From Kocuria palustris (GTDB taxonomy: Bacteria > Actinomycetota > Actinomycetes > Actinomycetales > Micrococcaceae), in assembly GCF_016907795.1 (NCBI RefSeq), contig NZ_JAFBCR010000001.1, positions 1,798,001 through 1,862,000 on the forward strand: a DNA stretch of 64,000 nucleotides, given 5' to 3'. A program made the position numbers and the translations under genes. Positions 26,177-35,044 of the stretch are shown here, piece by piece; position 1 is the first letter of the stretch; every line of letters begins with the position of its first letter. The notes beneath the pieces were generated by a model. It did not search any database. It was given only the letters and a program-made list of their open reading frames with translations, and was not told the origin of the DNA.

Positions 26177-26208
26177 CCATGTCCGGCCCGCTCGGCAGCG
26201 CTGGCGTA

Positions 26209-26557
26209 ACTTCTCGAGAACCGCGTCACGATCCGGGCCTGAGCCGGTCTTCACTGTGAGAGCTCGCAAGGGCCCTCCCGGTCACTCGGTGCGAACGTCC
26301 TGGCGGGCGGGGCCGCCGAGCGCATCGAGCTCCTCCTGATGGGCAGTCAGAGGGGCGGATGCGGATCGGGTGCCGCGGCTGGTGGGCCGCGGCGCATCGC
26401 ACCTCCCGGTGGGCAGAGACCGGCTGGTGCACACTCCGGGACGCCTCGGGCAACGGGTGGGCAGACCCGCTCGAGGCGTCCCGGACCCTCCGGATCCGGC
26501 CGGCTCCGGGCGATGAACGGGCCGGGTCGCGATCCTCACGCGACCCGGCCCGTTCCT
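26209..26557 (+). ncRNA. Structured RNA unit B, tandem homologue of unit A
   Basis: The unit repeats unit A at a distance of 361 bases. It shares CGCGTCACGATCCGG (26222-26236), GGTCTTCAC and GTGAGAGCTCGC, then a hairpin with a GCAA loop (26259-26276). Three hairpins again show GGGCAG. They are at 26332-26355 (loop TGGGCAG), 26400-26429 (loop GGGCAGA) and 26438-26482 (11-bp outer stem, 5-bp inner stem, loop exactly GGGCAG). The stems differ in sequence from those of unit A, but the loops and their order are kept. The second hairpin of unit A is replaced by a GCCGCGGC stem with loop TGGTGG. TAACTT at 26207-26212 is a possible -10 element. Ends are estimates. Confidence 0.6.
26515..26555. terminator. 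Terminator of RNA unit B and of the AbgT-type gene
   Basis: A 17-bp perfect stem, arms 26515-26531 and 26539-26555, loop 7 bases. It separates unit B from the convergent transporter gene. Confidence 0.85.
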
Positions 26558-26588
26558 CATCTCGCGCCGCCGATCGGGTGGGCGGGGC

Positions 26589-28217
26589 TCAGGCCGCCGG
26601 CGCTCCCGGACCCAGCGGGATCCCGAGGCTCCACCACAGCAGGAAGAACAGGAACCACACCACCAGGATCGAGATCGCGAACGGCAGCAGCAGGGACATC
26701 AGCGTGCCGATCCCGGCTCGTGGGAGCCGCTGCTGGACCACACCCAGGGTCAGGGCGAAGAACGCGTTGAGCGGCGTGATGATGTTGAACGCGGAGTCGC
26801 CGATCCGGTACAGCATCTGCGTGGTCTCCGGATTCACGCCCAGGTACATGAACATGGGCACGATCACGGGCGCAACGAGCGTGTACAGCGCCGATCCCGA
26901 GGTCAGGAAGAGGTTCAGCACGGCCACGATCGCCACGACGCTGAAGAACAGCACCGGCAGCGGCAGACCGGCGGCCTCGAGCAGGCTCGAGCCGCTGATC
27001 GCGATGACGGTGCCCATGTCGGTCCAGGTGAAGAAGGCGATGAACTGCGCCGCCGCGGCCAGCAGGACCAGCAGCGCTGCGATGTCGCGGATGCCGCGGG
27101 CCATGAGCTCGGGGATGTCGGCCAGCCTGCGGATGCTCCCGGCGGGGATGCCGTAGGCCGTGCCCGCGACCAGGAACAGCAGGGCGATCGGCCCTGAGAT
27201 GTCGGTGATCAGCACGGAGCTCAGGGCGCCGGTCTCCTCGACCCCGCGCAGCGGCGAGAACGGCAGCAGCAGCGCCAGGAAGTACAGCGCCACGTACGCG
27301 ACGGTCGCGATGCCCGCCCACTTCAGCCCGCGGATCTCCTGTGGCTGATAGCTGCGCAGGTTCTCCTGGGAGATCTGCGGGCGGTCGTCGCCATCGTCGG
27401 CGGTCTCGGCGGTGCCGTCGCGCTCGGCGGCCAGCTCCGCGGCGTGGATCCGGGCCGTCATCCGGGTCAGCACGCGCTCGGTCACGAAGGTGATGAGCAG
27501 GGCGAGCACCACGGCGGAGGCCGCCGAGAAGTAGTAGTTGGCGATGGGGGAGACCTGGTACTCGGGGTCCACGAGCTGGGCCGCCGACGTCGAGATGCCG
27601 CCCAGCAGGGGGTCGGTCAGGTTCACCACGAGCGAGGCGTTGAACCCCGCCGAGGCCGAGGCGAACGCGACGACGGCGCCCAGCACCGCCGAGCGGCCCG
27701 CCGCCTTGAACGCGGCGGCGCCCAGTGGGATGAGCACCACCGTGATCGCATCGGAGGCGATCGAGCCGGTGACGCCGGCCAGCGCCAGGACGAAGGTCAG
27801 CCACCGCGCGGGCACCTTGGCCACGACCACCCGCAGGGCGGTGTTGATCAGTCCGGCGCCGTCGGCCACCGCCACGCCCAGCATCACGACGAGCACCACG
27901 CCCAGCGGCGGGAACTCGACGATGTTCGGCACGATGCCGCCGACGATCCGGCGCATCCCCTCGGCGTCGGCCAGGCTCGTCACGGCCACGGTCTCGCCGG
28001 TGGTCGGATCCACCGCGCTGGCGCCCAGGCGGGCGAGCAGCTCCGAGAGCGGGACGATCAGGAAGGCGAGGAGGATGAACAGCCAGAACGGATGCGGCAG
28101 GCGATTGCCGATCATCTCGATCGCGCCCAGGACCCGGCCGAGCGGCCCGCCCTGGATCAGGGGGCCGCGGCCGGCCGGGGTCTCATCATCGCGGGGCGCG
28201 CTCGAGGCCTGGGACAT
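26589..28217 (-). CDS. AbgT-family transporter
   Basis: The 542-residue membrane protein belongs to the AbgT family (p-aminobenzoyl-glutamate uptake or antimetabolite export, as in MtrF and YdaH). Landmarks are GNRLPHPFWLFILLAFL near residue 35, SDAITVVLIPLGAAAF, NASLVVNLTDPLLGG near residue 205, and RIGDSAFNIITPLNAFF near residue 470. No aminobenzoyl-glutamate hydrolase gene is adjacent, so the substrate stays open. Its gene begins 10 bases after the glutathione peroxidase stop, so both are probably one transcript. Confidence 0.92.
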   Translation of the reverse strand: MSQASSAPRDDETPAGRGPLIQGGPLGRVLGAIEMIGNRLPHPFWLFILLAFLIVPLSELLARLGASAVDPTTGETVAVTSLADAEGMRRIVGGIVPNIVEFPPLGVVLVVMLGVAVADGAGLINTALRVVVAKVPARWLTFVLALAGVTGSIASDAITVVLIPLGAAAFKAAGRSAVLGAVVAFASASAGFNASLVVNLTDPLLGGISTSAAQLVDPEYQVSPIANYYFSAASAVVLALLITFVTERVLTRMTARIHAAELAAERDGTAETADDGDDRPQISQENLRSYQPQEIRGLKWAGIATVAYVALYFLALLLPFSPLRGVEETGALSSVLITDISGPIALLFLVAGTAYGIPAGSIRRLADIPELMARGIRDIAALLVLLAAAAQFIAFFTWTDMGTVIAISGSSLLEAAGLPLPVLFFSVVAIVAVLNLFLTSGSALYTLVAPVIVPMFMYLGVNPETTQMLYRIGDSAFNIITPLNAFFALTLGVVQQRLPRAGIGTLMSLLLPFAISILVVWFLFFLLWWSLGIPLGPGAPAA

Positions 28218-28227
28218 CGACGGGGGC

Positions 28228-28725
28228 TCAGCCCTGCTCGGCGTCCGAGCTCAGCAGCTGCCCGATGTCGCCGCGCAGCTGCTCCGGGGTGGTCTGGGGC
28301 GCGTAGCGCTCGACCACGCGGCCGTCGCCGTCGATCAGGAACTTGGCGAAGTTCCACTCGATGTCCGCGCCGTCCTCGCCCTGCTTCTCGGACTTGAGCC
28401 AGGCCCACAGCGGGTGCGTGTCGATCCCGTTCACCTCCACCTTCTTGTATAGGGGGAAGTCCACGGAGAACTCGGTGCGGCAGAACTGCTGGATCTGCTC
28501 CTCATCGCCGGGCTCCTGCCCGCCGAACTGGTTGCACGGGAAGCCGAGCACGGTGAAGCCGCGGTCCTTGTACTCGTCCTGCAGCTTCTGCAGGCCGTCG
28601 TACTGCGACGTCAGCCCGCACTCGCTGGCGGTGTTGACGACCAGCACGACCTGACCGGCGAAGCGGTCGAAGACGTCCTGCGAGCCGACGATGGTGTCGG
28701 CGCTGAAGTCGTGGAACGTGGTCAA
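28228..28725 (-). CDS. Glutathione peroxidase family thiol peroxidase
   Basis: The 165-residue protein reduces peroxides. The peroxidatic cysteine is in NTASECGLTSQY near residue 36, the second conserved cysteine in LGFPCNQFGGQEPG, and the active-site Trp and Asn are in IEWNFAKFLID. Actinobacteria usually lack glutathione, so thioredoxin is the likely electron donor. It precedes the AbgT-type gene in the same direction. The length and all motifs are normal. Confidence 0.95.
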   Translation of the reverse strand: MTTFHDFSADTIVGSQDVFDRFAGQVVLVVNTASECGLTSQYDGLQKLQDEYKDRGFTVLGFPCNQFGGQEPGDEEQIQQFCRTEFSVDFPLYKKVEVNGIDTHPLWAWLKSEKQGEDGADIEWNFAKFLIDGDGRVVERYAPQTTPEQLRGDIGQLLSSDAEQG

Positions 28726-28796
28726 GGGTTCTCCTGAGGATCTGCCCCGAGACGAGGCCTTCGACGTTCAGCCGGCCCCCACAGCAGCAGCGGGCG

Positions 28797-28838
28797 AGCC
28801 CGCCCCGTCCTTCGCCTGCGGAAGTGACGGAGCGGGCT
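28797..28838. terminator. Terminator after lutC
   Basis: AGCCCGC (28797-28803) pairs with GCGGGCT (28832-28838), with an inner stem CGTCCTTC against GAAGTGACG. It follows the lutABC stop by 7 bases. Confidence 0.7.
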
Positions 28839-28844
28839 GCGGGC

Positions 28845-29489
28845 TCAGCTGCGATCGAGCAGGATCACGTCCAGCTGACGCGGGCCGTGCACGCCCTCGA
28901 CGCGCTCCAGCTCGATGTCCGAGGTCGCGGAGGGCCCCGAGATCATGGTGATCGGGCGGTCCGGGCCGATCCGCTCGAAGGCCTCGGGGATCAGCTCGAC
29001 CACCGTGTCCAGCCCGACGATGCACACGTGGTGATCGGGCACCAGGCTCAGCGCGCGGCGGCCTTCATCGGGGGCGGAGGAGAGGAAGATCGTGCCGGTC
29101 TCGGCGCACGAGACGGTCGAGGAGCTGACCAGCGCATCGATCTGGGCGAGTCCCCGCGCCGTCAGGGGAGCGCCGTCCGGGCCTTCGTCGCGGACCCGGT
29201 TCAGGGACTGCGGCAGCCAGGACTCCTCCAGGCCCTCCGGCACGAGCACGGAGCTCTCGCCCAGCAGCGCGGCCAGGCGCCCCGGCAGGGAGGACAGGTC
29301 CTCCCGGTGGACCTCGGCCTTGTAGTCGATCAGCCGGTCCTCGAGCATGTCGACGATCTGCTCCCGGGTGAGCTCGGAGCGGCGGCGGTAGCCCCGCGGG
29401 ATCGGCGGAGCCGCGGGGGAGTCGGCGATCGAGGCCCGGATGCGGGCCAGGATCTCCGTGCGTGCCTCGGACTGCGATGCGGCGCTCAT
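28845..29489 (-). CDS. lutC: Lactate utilization protein C (LUD domain)
   Basis: LutC is a subunit of the iron-sulfur L-lactate dehydrogenase complex LutABC. The 214-residue product has the LUD domain, with SSSTVSCAETGTIFLSSAPDEGRR, here given as two halves: VSCAETGTIF and LSLVPDHHVCIV, and a C-terminal ISGPSATSDIELERVEGVHG. Its ATG overlaps the lutB stop by four bases. A hairpin terminator follows. Confidence 0.94.
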   Translation of the reverse strand: MSAASQSEARTEILARIRASIADSPAAPPIPRGYRRRSELTREQIVDMLEDRLIDYKAEVHREDLSSLPGRLAALLGESSVLVPEGLEESWLPQSLNRVRDEGPDGAPLTARGLAQIDALVSSSTVSCAETGTIFLSSAPDEGRRALSLVPDHHVCIVGLDTVVELIPEAFERIGPDRPITMISGPSATSDIELERVEGVHGPRQLDVILLDRS

Positions 29490-31429
29490 GCCTGCTCCTG
29501 GTTCCGGTCGGTGCTGCGGCGGTCGATGCCGAAGGTCAGATCGGCGGGGTCGCCCACGGTGCGCTCGCTGAGCTGGCTGCCCACGACATCGCCCTCCTGG
29601 GGGCGCGGCGGGCGGGCGTCGCCGGAGCGGCGGGCGCGCACGGCCTGGGCGGTCGAGCCCCAGGCGGCGCCGTCCTCGGTGCGCCCGGCCAGGGAGGGGC
29701 CCTCGACGGGGCGGGGCTGCGGGGCGGAGGCCGGGGCGCTGTCGCCCAGATCCGCGCGCCGACGCTGCTGCGCATCCCCCTCGTTGTCCTGCCACCAGCT
29801 GCGGAAGGACTCGCGCGGCATCACGGGGATGTCGCGCTGCTGCGTCCAGCCGCCCAGCACGCCGGGCATCCAGCTCAGCCCGCCCATGGGCCTGACGGCG
29901 GCCCGCCCCAGGGGCAGGGCCTTCTCCGCCAGGCGCATCCGGGTGCCCGAGGACATCGCCAGGCCGGCGGCGCGCATGAGCATGTCCATCTGCGAGGGCA
30001 TGGCCCCCTGCGTCCGGGCCACGGCCCGGCGCAGGAAGGCCCCGGCCGAGCCGGCCGAGCCCGCCTGGGGGGTCTCGGGCATGGCGTGGCGCTGGCTGGC
30101 CTCGGGATTGTGCGCGTGCTGATCCAGCACGAGCGCCTCGTAGCGCTCGGCCGTCTCCCGCTGCGTCTTCTCCTCCCGGCGGCGCTCGCCGTGCTTGGTG
30201 CGCACGTCCTCGTCGCGCAGGTGGACCAGGATCGACGGGATGTCGATCTTCACGGGGCACACCTCGTAGCAGCGCCCGCACAGCGACGACGCGTACGGCA
30301 GCGAGTCGTTCTCCGCGGCGGCCACGCCCGTGAGCTGCGGGGAGAGGATCGCTCCGATGGGCCCGGGGTAGACGGAGCCGTAGGCGTGGCCGCCCGCGTG
30401 CTCGTAGACCGGGCAGACGTTGAGGCAGGCGGAGCAGCGGATGCAGCGCAGGGCGTCGCGGCCCGCCGGGTCCGACAGCACGGCCGAGCGCCCGTTGTCC
30501 ATCAGGATCAGGTGGAACTCCTGCGGCCCGTCGCCCTCGGTCACCCCGGTCCACATGGAGGTGTAGGGGTTCATGCGCTCGCCGGTCGAGGAGCGCGGCA
30601 GCAGCTGGGTGAAGACCTCGAGGTCGGAGAACCGCGGCAGCAGCTTCTCGACGCCCATGACGGTGATCAGGGTCTCCGGCAGCGTCAGGCACATGCGCCC
30701 GTTGCCCTCGGACTCCACCACCGTGAGGGTGCCGGACTCGGCGATGCCGAAGTTCGCCCCGGAGATCGCCACGGTGGAGTCCAGGAACTTCTCGCGCAGG
30801 TAGCGCCGGGAGGCCTCGGCCAGCACGGCGGGCTCGTCGGTCAGCTCGCGGGTCAGCCCGGGCATCTTCCGGGAGAAGATCTCGCGGATCTGGTCGCGGT
30901 TCTTGTGGATGGCCGGGACCAGGATGTGCGACGGCTTGTCCTCGCCGAGCTGCACGATCAGCTCCGCCAGGTCGGTCTCGATCGCGCGGATGCCCTCGGA
31001 GTCCAGGTGCTCGTTGAGGCCCATCTCCTGGGTGGCCATCGACTTGACCTTGATGACCTCGTCGACGCCCTTGGCCCGCACGAGGTCGGTGACGATGCGA
31101 TTGGCCTCCTCGGCGTCGCGGGCCCAGTGCACGATGCCGCCGCGGGCGGTCACGTTGGCCTCGAACTGCTCGAGCAGCTCGGGCATGCGCGCGGCGACCT
31201 CCTGCTTGACGGCCGCGCCGGCGTCGCGCAGCTCCTCCCAGTCCGGCAGCTCCCCGACGACGCGGTTGCGCTTGGCGCGGATGGTGTGGGTCGCGTGGCC
31301 GATGTTGGCGCGCATCTGCTCATCGCGCAGCTCGTCGCGCGCGTGGGCGGGGAAGGGGGACTCCTCGTAGAGGTTGCCCACTCCGTAGGCGGGCGGCATG
31401 GACGGCATGCCGAGCTGGACGGCGGTCAT
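29486..31429 (-). CDS. lutB: Lactate utilization protein B, iron-sulfur subunit with long C-terminal extension
   Basis: LutB combines a LUD-like N-terminal domain with two [4Fe-4S] motifs, CIRCSACLNVCPVY and CGRCYEVCPVKID, near residues 330-395. The product has 647 residues; LutB proteins are usually near 480. The extra part, after about residue 530, has low complexity and is rich in Arg, Pro, Ser and Gly, with no motif I know. Whether this tail is ordered or a loose linker is unknown. The gene overlaps lutA and lutC by four bases each, so all three are one operon. Confidence 0.94.
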   Translation of the reverse strand: MTAVQLGMPSMPPAYGVGNLYEESPFPAHARDELRDEQMRANIGHATHTIRAKRNRVVGELPDWEELRDAGAAVKQEVAARMPELLEQFEANVTARGGIVHWARDAEEANRIVTDLVRAKGVDEVIKVKSMATQEMGLNEHLDSEGIRAIETDLAELIVQLGEDKPSHILVPAIHKNRDQIREIFSRKMPGLTRELTDEPAVLAEASRRYLREKFLDSTVAISGANFGIAESGTLTVVESEGNGRMCLTLPETLITVMGVEKLLPRFSDLEVFTQLLPRSSTGERMNPYTSMWTGVTEGDGPQEFHLILMDNGRSAVLSDPAGRDALRCIRCSACLNVCPVYEHAGGHAYGSVYPGPIGAILSPQLTGVAAAENDSLPYASSLCGRCYEVCPVKIDIPSILVHLRDEDVRTKHGERRREEKTQRETAERYEALVLDQHAHNPEASQRHAMPETPQAGSAGSAGAFLRRAVARTQGAMPSQMDMLMRAAGLAMSSGTRMRLAEKALPLGRAAVRPMGGLSWMPGVLGGWTQQRDIPVMPRESFRSWWQDNEGDAQQRRRADLGDSAPASAPQPRPVEGPSLAGRTEDGAAWGSTAQAVRARRSGDARPPRPQEGDVVGSQLSERTVGDPADLTFGIDRRSTDRNQEQA

Positions 31430-32286
31430 CGTGCGGCTCCTTCAGCGGTCTCGACGGCGGGGGCCTCGGCGCGCGGGCCGATCGACGCCGTGCCCTGCGG
31501 GATCGAAAGCTCGGCGATGTCGTCGAGCTCGAGGGGGTTCTGGCGGGTGGAGGCCAGGATCTCGGCCAGGTGGACGGTGCGCACCGGCGTCCTGCGGCGG
31601 TGCGCGGCTCCCGACAGGTGCAGCAGGCACGAGGCGTCGCCGCCGACGCACAGCTCGGTGTCCGTGCGCTCGATGTTGCGCAGCTTGGCCTCGGCCATGG
31701 CGCCGGAGACATCCGGGTTCTTGAAGGAGAACGTGCCGCCGAAGCCGCAGCACTCGTAGGCGTCGGGCAGCTCGACCAGCTCGAGGTCCTGGACGGAGGA
31801 GAGCAGCCGGGTCGGTCGATCGCCCAGTCCGAGCAGGCGCAGGCCGTGGCACGACGGGTGGTAGGTGATCCGGTGCGGGAACCACGATCCGAGCTGGGCG
31901 CCGGCATCTGTGACGCCGAGGACGTCGGTCAGCAGCTCGGAGAGCTCGTAGGTCCGGCCGGCGACCTCCTCGGCGCGCTGGGCCAGGGCCTCGTCGCCGC
32001 ACTCCCGGGCGATCATCGGCTGCTGGTGGCCCAGGGAGGCCACGCAGGAGCCGGACGGGGCGACCGCGACGTCGTAGTCGGCGGCGGTGAACGCCTCGAC
32101 GTGGTTGCGCACGACGGGCAGCGCGCCGTCGATGTAGCCGCTGTTGACGTGCATCTGGGAGCAGCAGCCCTGCCCCGGCGGGAAGATCACCTCGTGGCCG
32201 AGGCGCTCCAGCACGCGGACGGTGGCCAGCGCGACCTTGGGGTACATCGCATCGACGATGCAGGTGGCGAACAGTGCGATCCTCAT
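31426..32286 (-). CDS. lutA: Lactate utilization protein A (cysteine-rich subunit)
   Basis: The 286-residue product is an (Fe-S)-binding oxidoreductase with two CCG-type cysteine domains: PPGQGCCSQMH with earlier ATCIVD, and ECCGFGGTFSFK with HPSCHGLR. It starts MRIALFATCIVDAMYP, a normal LutA N-terminus. It is the first gene of lutABC and is divergent from the lactate permease gene, with a GntR-type operator in between. The complex oxidises L-lactate to pyruvate at the membrane. Confidence 0.95.
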   Translation of the reverse strand: MRIALFATCIVDAMYPKVALATVRVLERLGHEVIFPPGQGCCSQMHVNSGYIDGALPVVRNHVEAFTAADYDVAVAPSGSCVASLGHQQPMIARECGDEALAQRAEEVAGRTYELSELLTDVLGVTDAGAQLGSWFPHRITYHPSCHGLRLLGLGDRPTRLLSSVQDLELVELPDAYECCGFGGTFSFKNPDVSGAMAEAKLRNIERTDTELCVGGDASCLLHLSGAAHRRRTPVRTVHLAEILASTRQNPLELDDIAELSIPQGTASIGPRAEAPAVETAEGAAR

Positions 32287-32361
32287 GGGCCCTCCCGGAT
32301 GCTCTTCTCCTGACGCGACCGCGATGTGATGCGCATCATGTACAGTCTCGTCAGGATCGTG

Positions 32362-32372
32362 TGGTCAGACCA
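32362..32372. promoter_or_regulatory. FadR/LldR-type operator between lutA and lldP
   Basis: TGGTCAGACCA is a perfect palindrome of the form TNGTNNNACNA known for FadR-subfamily GntR regulators. It sits in the 170-base divergent spacer. The GntR regulator encoded after lldP is the natural candidate to bind it. Confidence 0.75.
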
Positions 32373-32456
32373 TACCTGAAACGTGACTCCCGTCGCACCG
32401 GAGACCGCTGTCGATCCCGTCAGTCCCCTCCTTCCTCTCACTCTCCGGAGGTCCTC

Positions 32457-34127
32457 GTGGACACCTACACAGCTCAGGTGGACGCCGTCGGCGGCAGTCT
32501 CGGCCTCTCTGCCCTCGTCGGTCTGATCCCGCTCGTCGTCTTCTTCATCTGCCTGGTCGGGCTCAAGCGCAGCGCCTGGCTCTCGGGCCTGATCGCCCTG
32601 GCCTCGGCGCTGCTGGCCGCCGTGCTCGGCTTCGGCATGCCCGCCGGCCTGGCGCTGCTGACGGCCACCCAGGGAGCGGCCTTCGGCCTGTTCCCGATCG
32701 TATGGATCGTCGTGATGGCACTGTGGTTCTACCAGGTGACCGTCGCGGCCGGGCGGTTCGAGGACATGCGCTCGATCTTCGACTCGATCGGCGGCGGCGA
32801 CGTCCGCATCCAGGCGATCCTCATCGCCTTCTGCTTCGGCGGCCTCCTCGAGGCGCTCGCCGGCTTCGGCGCCCCCGTGGCCATCACGGCCACCATGATC
32901 ATGGCGATCGGGCTCAAGCCGCTGAAGACCGCCACCGTCGTGCTGATCGCCAACACCGCCCCGGTCGCCTTCGGCGCCGTGGCCATCCCGATCACCACCG
33001 CCGGGCGCCTGACCGGCATCGACGCCGCGCACATCGGCGCGATCGTCGGGCACCAGGCCCCGTTCTTCGCGCTCGTGGTCCCCATGTTCCTGCTGCTGCT
33101 GATCGACGGCATGCGCGGCGTGCGCGATGCCTGGCCGGCGGCCCTGGTCATCGGCGGCTCGTTCGCCGTGGCCCAGTGGTGGACCTCCGTGCACTTCTCC
33201 TATGAGCTCACCGACGTCGTCGCCGCCCTCGTGGGCCTGGCCGCAGCCGTCGTGCTGCTGCGCTTCTGGCGCCCCCGCGGTGCCCTGGAGGCCAAGGACC
33301 GCCTGGGCATCGAGCACGCGGACTCCGTCTCCGAGCTGACCCCGGCCCGTGTGTGGATGGCCGTGCTGCCCTATGTCCTGGTGGTCGTGGTCTTCGGCAT
33401 CGCCAAGCTGTGGACCACAGGGGTCGACATCCCCGCCGCCCTGGCCGCGACCGACGTCAAGATCCCCTGGCCGGGGCTGGACGGCCATCTGGTCAACGCC
33501 GCCGGAGAGCCGATCGCTGCGACGGTCTACACCTTCCAGTGGCTGTCCTCGCCGGGCACCCTGCTGCTGATCACCGGGCTGCTCGTCACGGTGATCTACT
33601 CCGTGTTCACGCACGGCGGCCGCTTCCCCATGACGATCGGCAAGGGGCTGCGGGAGATCGCGGCCTGCATGTACAAGATGCGGTTCTCCGCGCTGACGAT
33701 CGTCTCTGTGCTGGCGCTGGCCTACGTCATGAACTTCTCCGGGCAGACCCTGGCGATCGGCACGTTCGTGGCCGGGCTGGGCGCGGCCTTCGCGTTCTTC
33801 TCCCCGGTGCTCGGCTGGGTCGGCACCGCAGTGACCGGGTCGGACACCTCGGCCAATGCGCTGTTCTCCAACCTCCAGCAGACGGCCGCCGAGGGCGCCG
33901 GGCTGGATCCCGCGCTCATGGTCGCCTCGAACACGACCGGCGGCGTGGTCGGCAAGATGATCTCGCCTCAGTCCCTGGCCATCGCCGCCACCGCGGTGAG
34001 CATGCCGGGCAAGGAGTCGGAGATCTTCAAGAAGGTGCTTCCCTGGTCCGTGGGCATGCTGCTGGCGCTGTGCCTGCTGGTCTTCCTGCAGTCCAACGTC
34101 CTGGCCTGGATGCTGCCGGTCCAGTGA
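32457..34127 (+). CDS. lldP: L-lactate permease
   Basis: The 556-residue polytopic protein belongs to the LctP/LldP family. Landmarks are FGGLLEALAGFGAPVAITA near residue 140, NTAPVAFGAVAIPI, and the C-terminal GTAVTGSDTSANALFSNLQ (near residue 460). It starts with GTG at 32457, with GGAGG 6 bases before. Its stop overlaps the start of the GntR regulator as GTGA. With lutABC it forms a complete lactate uptake and oxidation unit. Confidence 0.95.
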   Translation: MDTYTAQVDAVGGSLGLSALVGLIPLVVFFICLVGLKRSAWLSGLIALASALLAAVLGFGMPAGLALLTATQGAAFGLFPIVWIVVMALWFYQVTVAAGRFEDMRSIFDSIGGGDVRIQAILIAFCFGGLLEALAGFGAPVAITATMIMAIGLKPLKTATVVLIANTAPVAFGAVAIPITTAGRLTGIDAAHIGAIVGHQAPFFALVVPMFLLLLIDGMRGVRDAWPAALVIGGSFAVAQWWTSVHFSYELTDVVAALVGLAAAVVLLRFWRPRGALEAKDRLGIEHADSVSELTPARVWMAVLPYVLVVVVFGIAKLWTTGVDIPAALAATDVKIPWPGLDGHLVNAAGEPIAATVYTFQWLSSPGTLLLITGLLVTVIYSVFTHGGRFPMTIGKGLREIAACMYKMRFSALTIVSVLALAYVMNFSGQTLAIGTFVAGLGAAFAFFSPVLGWVGTAVTGSDTSANALFSNLQQTAAEGAGLDPALMVASNTTGGVVGKMISPQSLAIAATAVSMPGKESEIFKKVLPWSVGMLLALCLLVFLQSNVLAWMLPVQ

Positions 34128-34873
34128 CGGACGCGCAGGCCCGGCTGCGACCACTCGCCCCGGGGGCGCATCGCCCCCGGGGCGCCGCGCACTCGGTGGT
34201 CCTCGAGTGGGTCGAGGGCCGGCTGCGCGACGGCGAGCTGTCGGTGGGCGACAAGCTGCCCGCCGAGAGGGCCATGGCGGAGCAGTTCGAGATCTCGCGG
34301 GCCTCCGTGCGCGAGGGCATCCGCGTGCTCGATGCCCTCGGCCTGGTCTCCAGCGAGGTGGGCTCGGGGCCCCGGTCCGGGGCCACTGTCGTGTCCGAGC
34401 CGTCGCACGCCCTGGCCTGGGCCCTGCGGATGCACGTGGCCACGCAGGCGCTGCCCATGGCCGACATCGTCGACATGCGCGTCCTGCTGGAGACCCAGTC
34501 CATGCAAAGTGCGGGCAGGTCCGACCCTCCGGTGCGCGAGGAGATCTGCGGCCGAGCGCGGCGGATCCTGCAGCGCATGGACGAAGGCGTGTCCGAGGAG
34601 CTCTTCCACGCCCTCGACGCGGAGTTCCACGTGACCCTCGGCGAGCTGTCCTGCAACGTCGTGATGGTGACCATGCTGACGTCGCTGCGCACGGCAGTGG
34701 TCGGCTATGTGGCCGAGGGTGTGGCACGGATCGAGGACTGGCCGAAGCTGCGGCGTCGGCTGCAGGCGCAGCACTGGGAGATCCTCGAGGCCGCCACCCG
34801 CGGCGATCATGCGGCCGCGGCCGAGCTGCTGCGCGAGCACATCCTCGACTTCCAGGCGGCGGTCGCCTCCTGA
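34124..34873 (+). CDS. lldR: GntR-family (FadR type) lactate regulator
   Basis: The 249-residue product has a GntR winged helix (VGDKLPAERAMAEQFEISRA, then SVREGIRVLDALGLV) and an FCD ligand domain with candidate metal ligands in DAEFHVTLGEL and QAQHWEILEA. The start taken here is GTG at 34124, overlapping the permease stop. A 13-bp perfect hairpin (34156-34184) lies inside the first codons, so an alternative start is GTG at 34196, which would still keep the whole DNA-binding domain. It probably represses lutABC and lldP through the site at 32362. Confidence 0.87.
   Translation: MTDAQARLRPLAPGAHRPRGAAHSVVLEWVEGRLRDGELSVGDKLPAERAMAEQFEISRASVREGIRVLDALGLVSSEVGSGPRSGATVVSEPSHALAWALRMHVATQALPMADIVDMRVLLETQSMQSAGRSDPPVREEICGRARRILQRMDEGVSEELFHALDAEFHVTLGELSCNVVMVTMLTSLRTAVVGYVAEGVARIEDWPKLRRRLQAQHWEILEAATRGDHAAAAELLREHILDFQAAVAS
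34156..34184. terminator. Hairpin at the lldP/lldR junction
   Basis: CGCCCCGGGGGCG (34156-34168) pairs perfectly with CGCCCCCGGGGCG (34172-34184) around a 3-base loop. It may limit read-through from lldP to the regulator gene, or it may hide the start of lldR. Confidence 0.55.
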
Positions 34874-35044
34874 GCGCTGCGCGGACATCGCCCCAGGTGA
34901 ATGCGGGGTGAACGTCCGAGGGAGGAAATGTGGGCCGTCGTCTTCCCCCCGGTCATCACCATGGTGTGAGCTGGGAGATGTCCGCCTCGGGGCCGCTGAT
35001 CCGCAGCGAACGCCCCCAACGACGACATCGAGGAGACCACCACC

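Noticed and set aside
25740-26580. Short open frames in the GGGCAG hairpin region, including minus-strand frames sharing ALTVKTxxGPDRDAV
   Set aside because: The shared peptide follows from the repeated 5' block; frames are not kept across the units and no ribosome binding sites fit.
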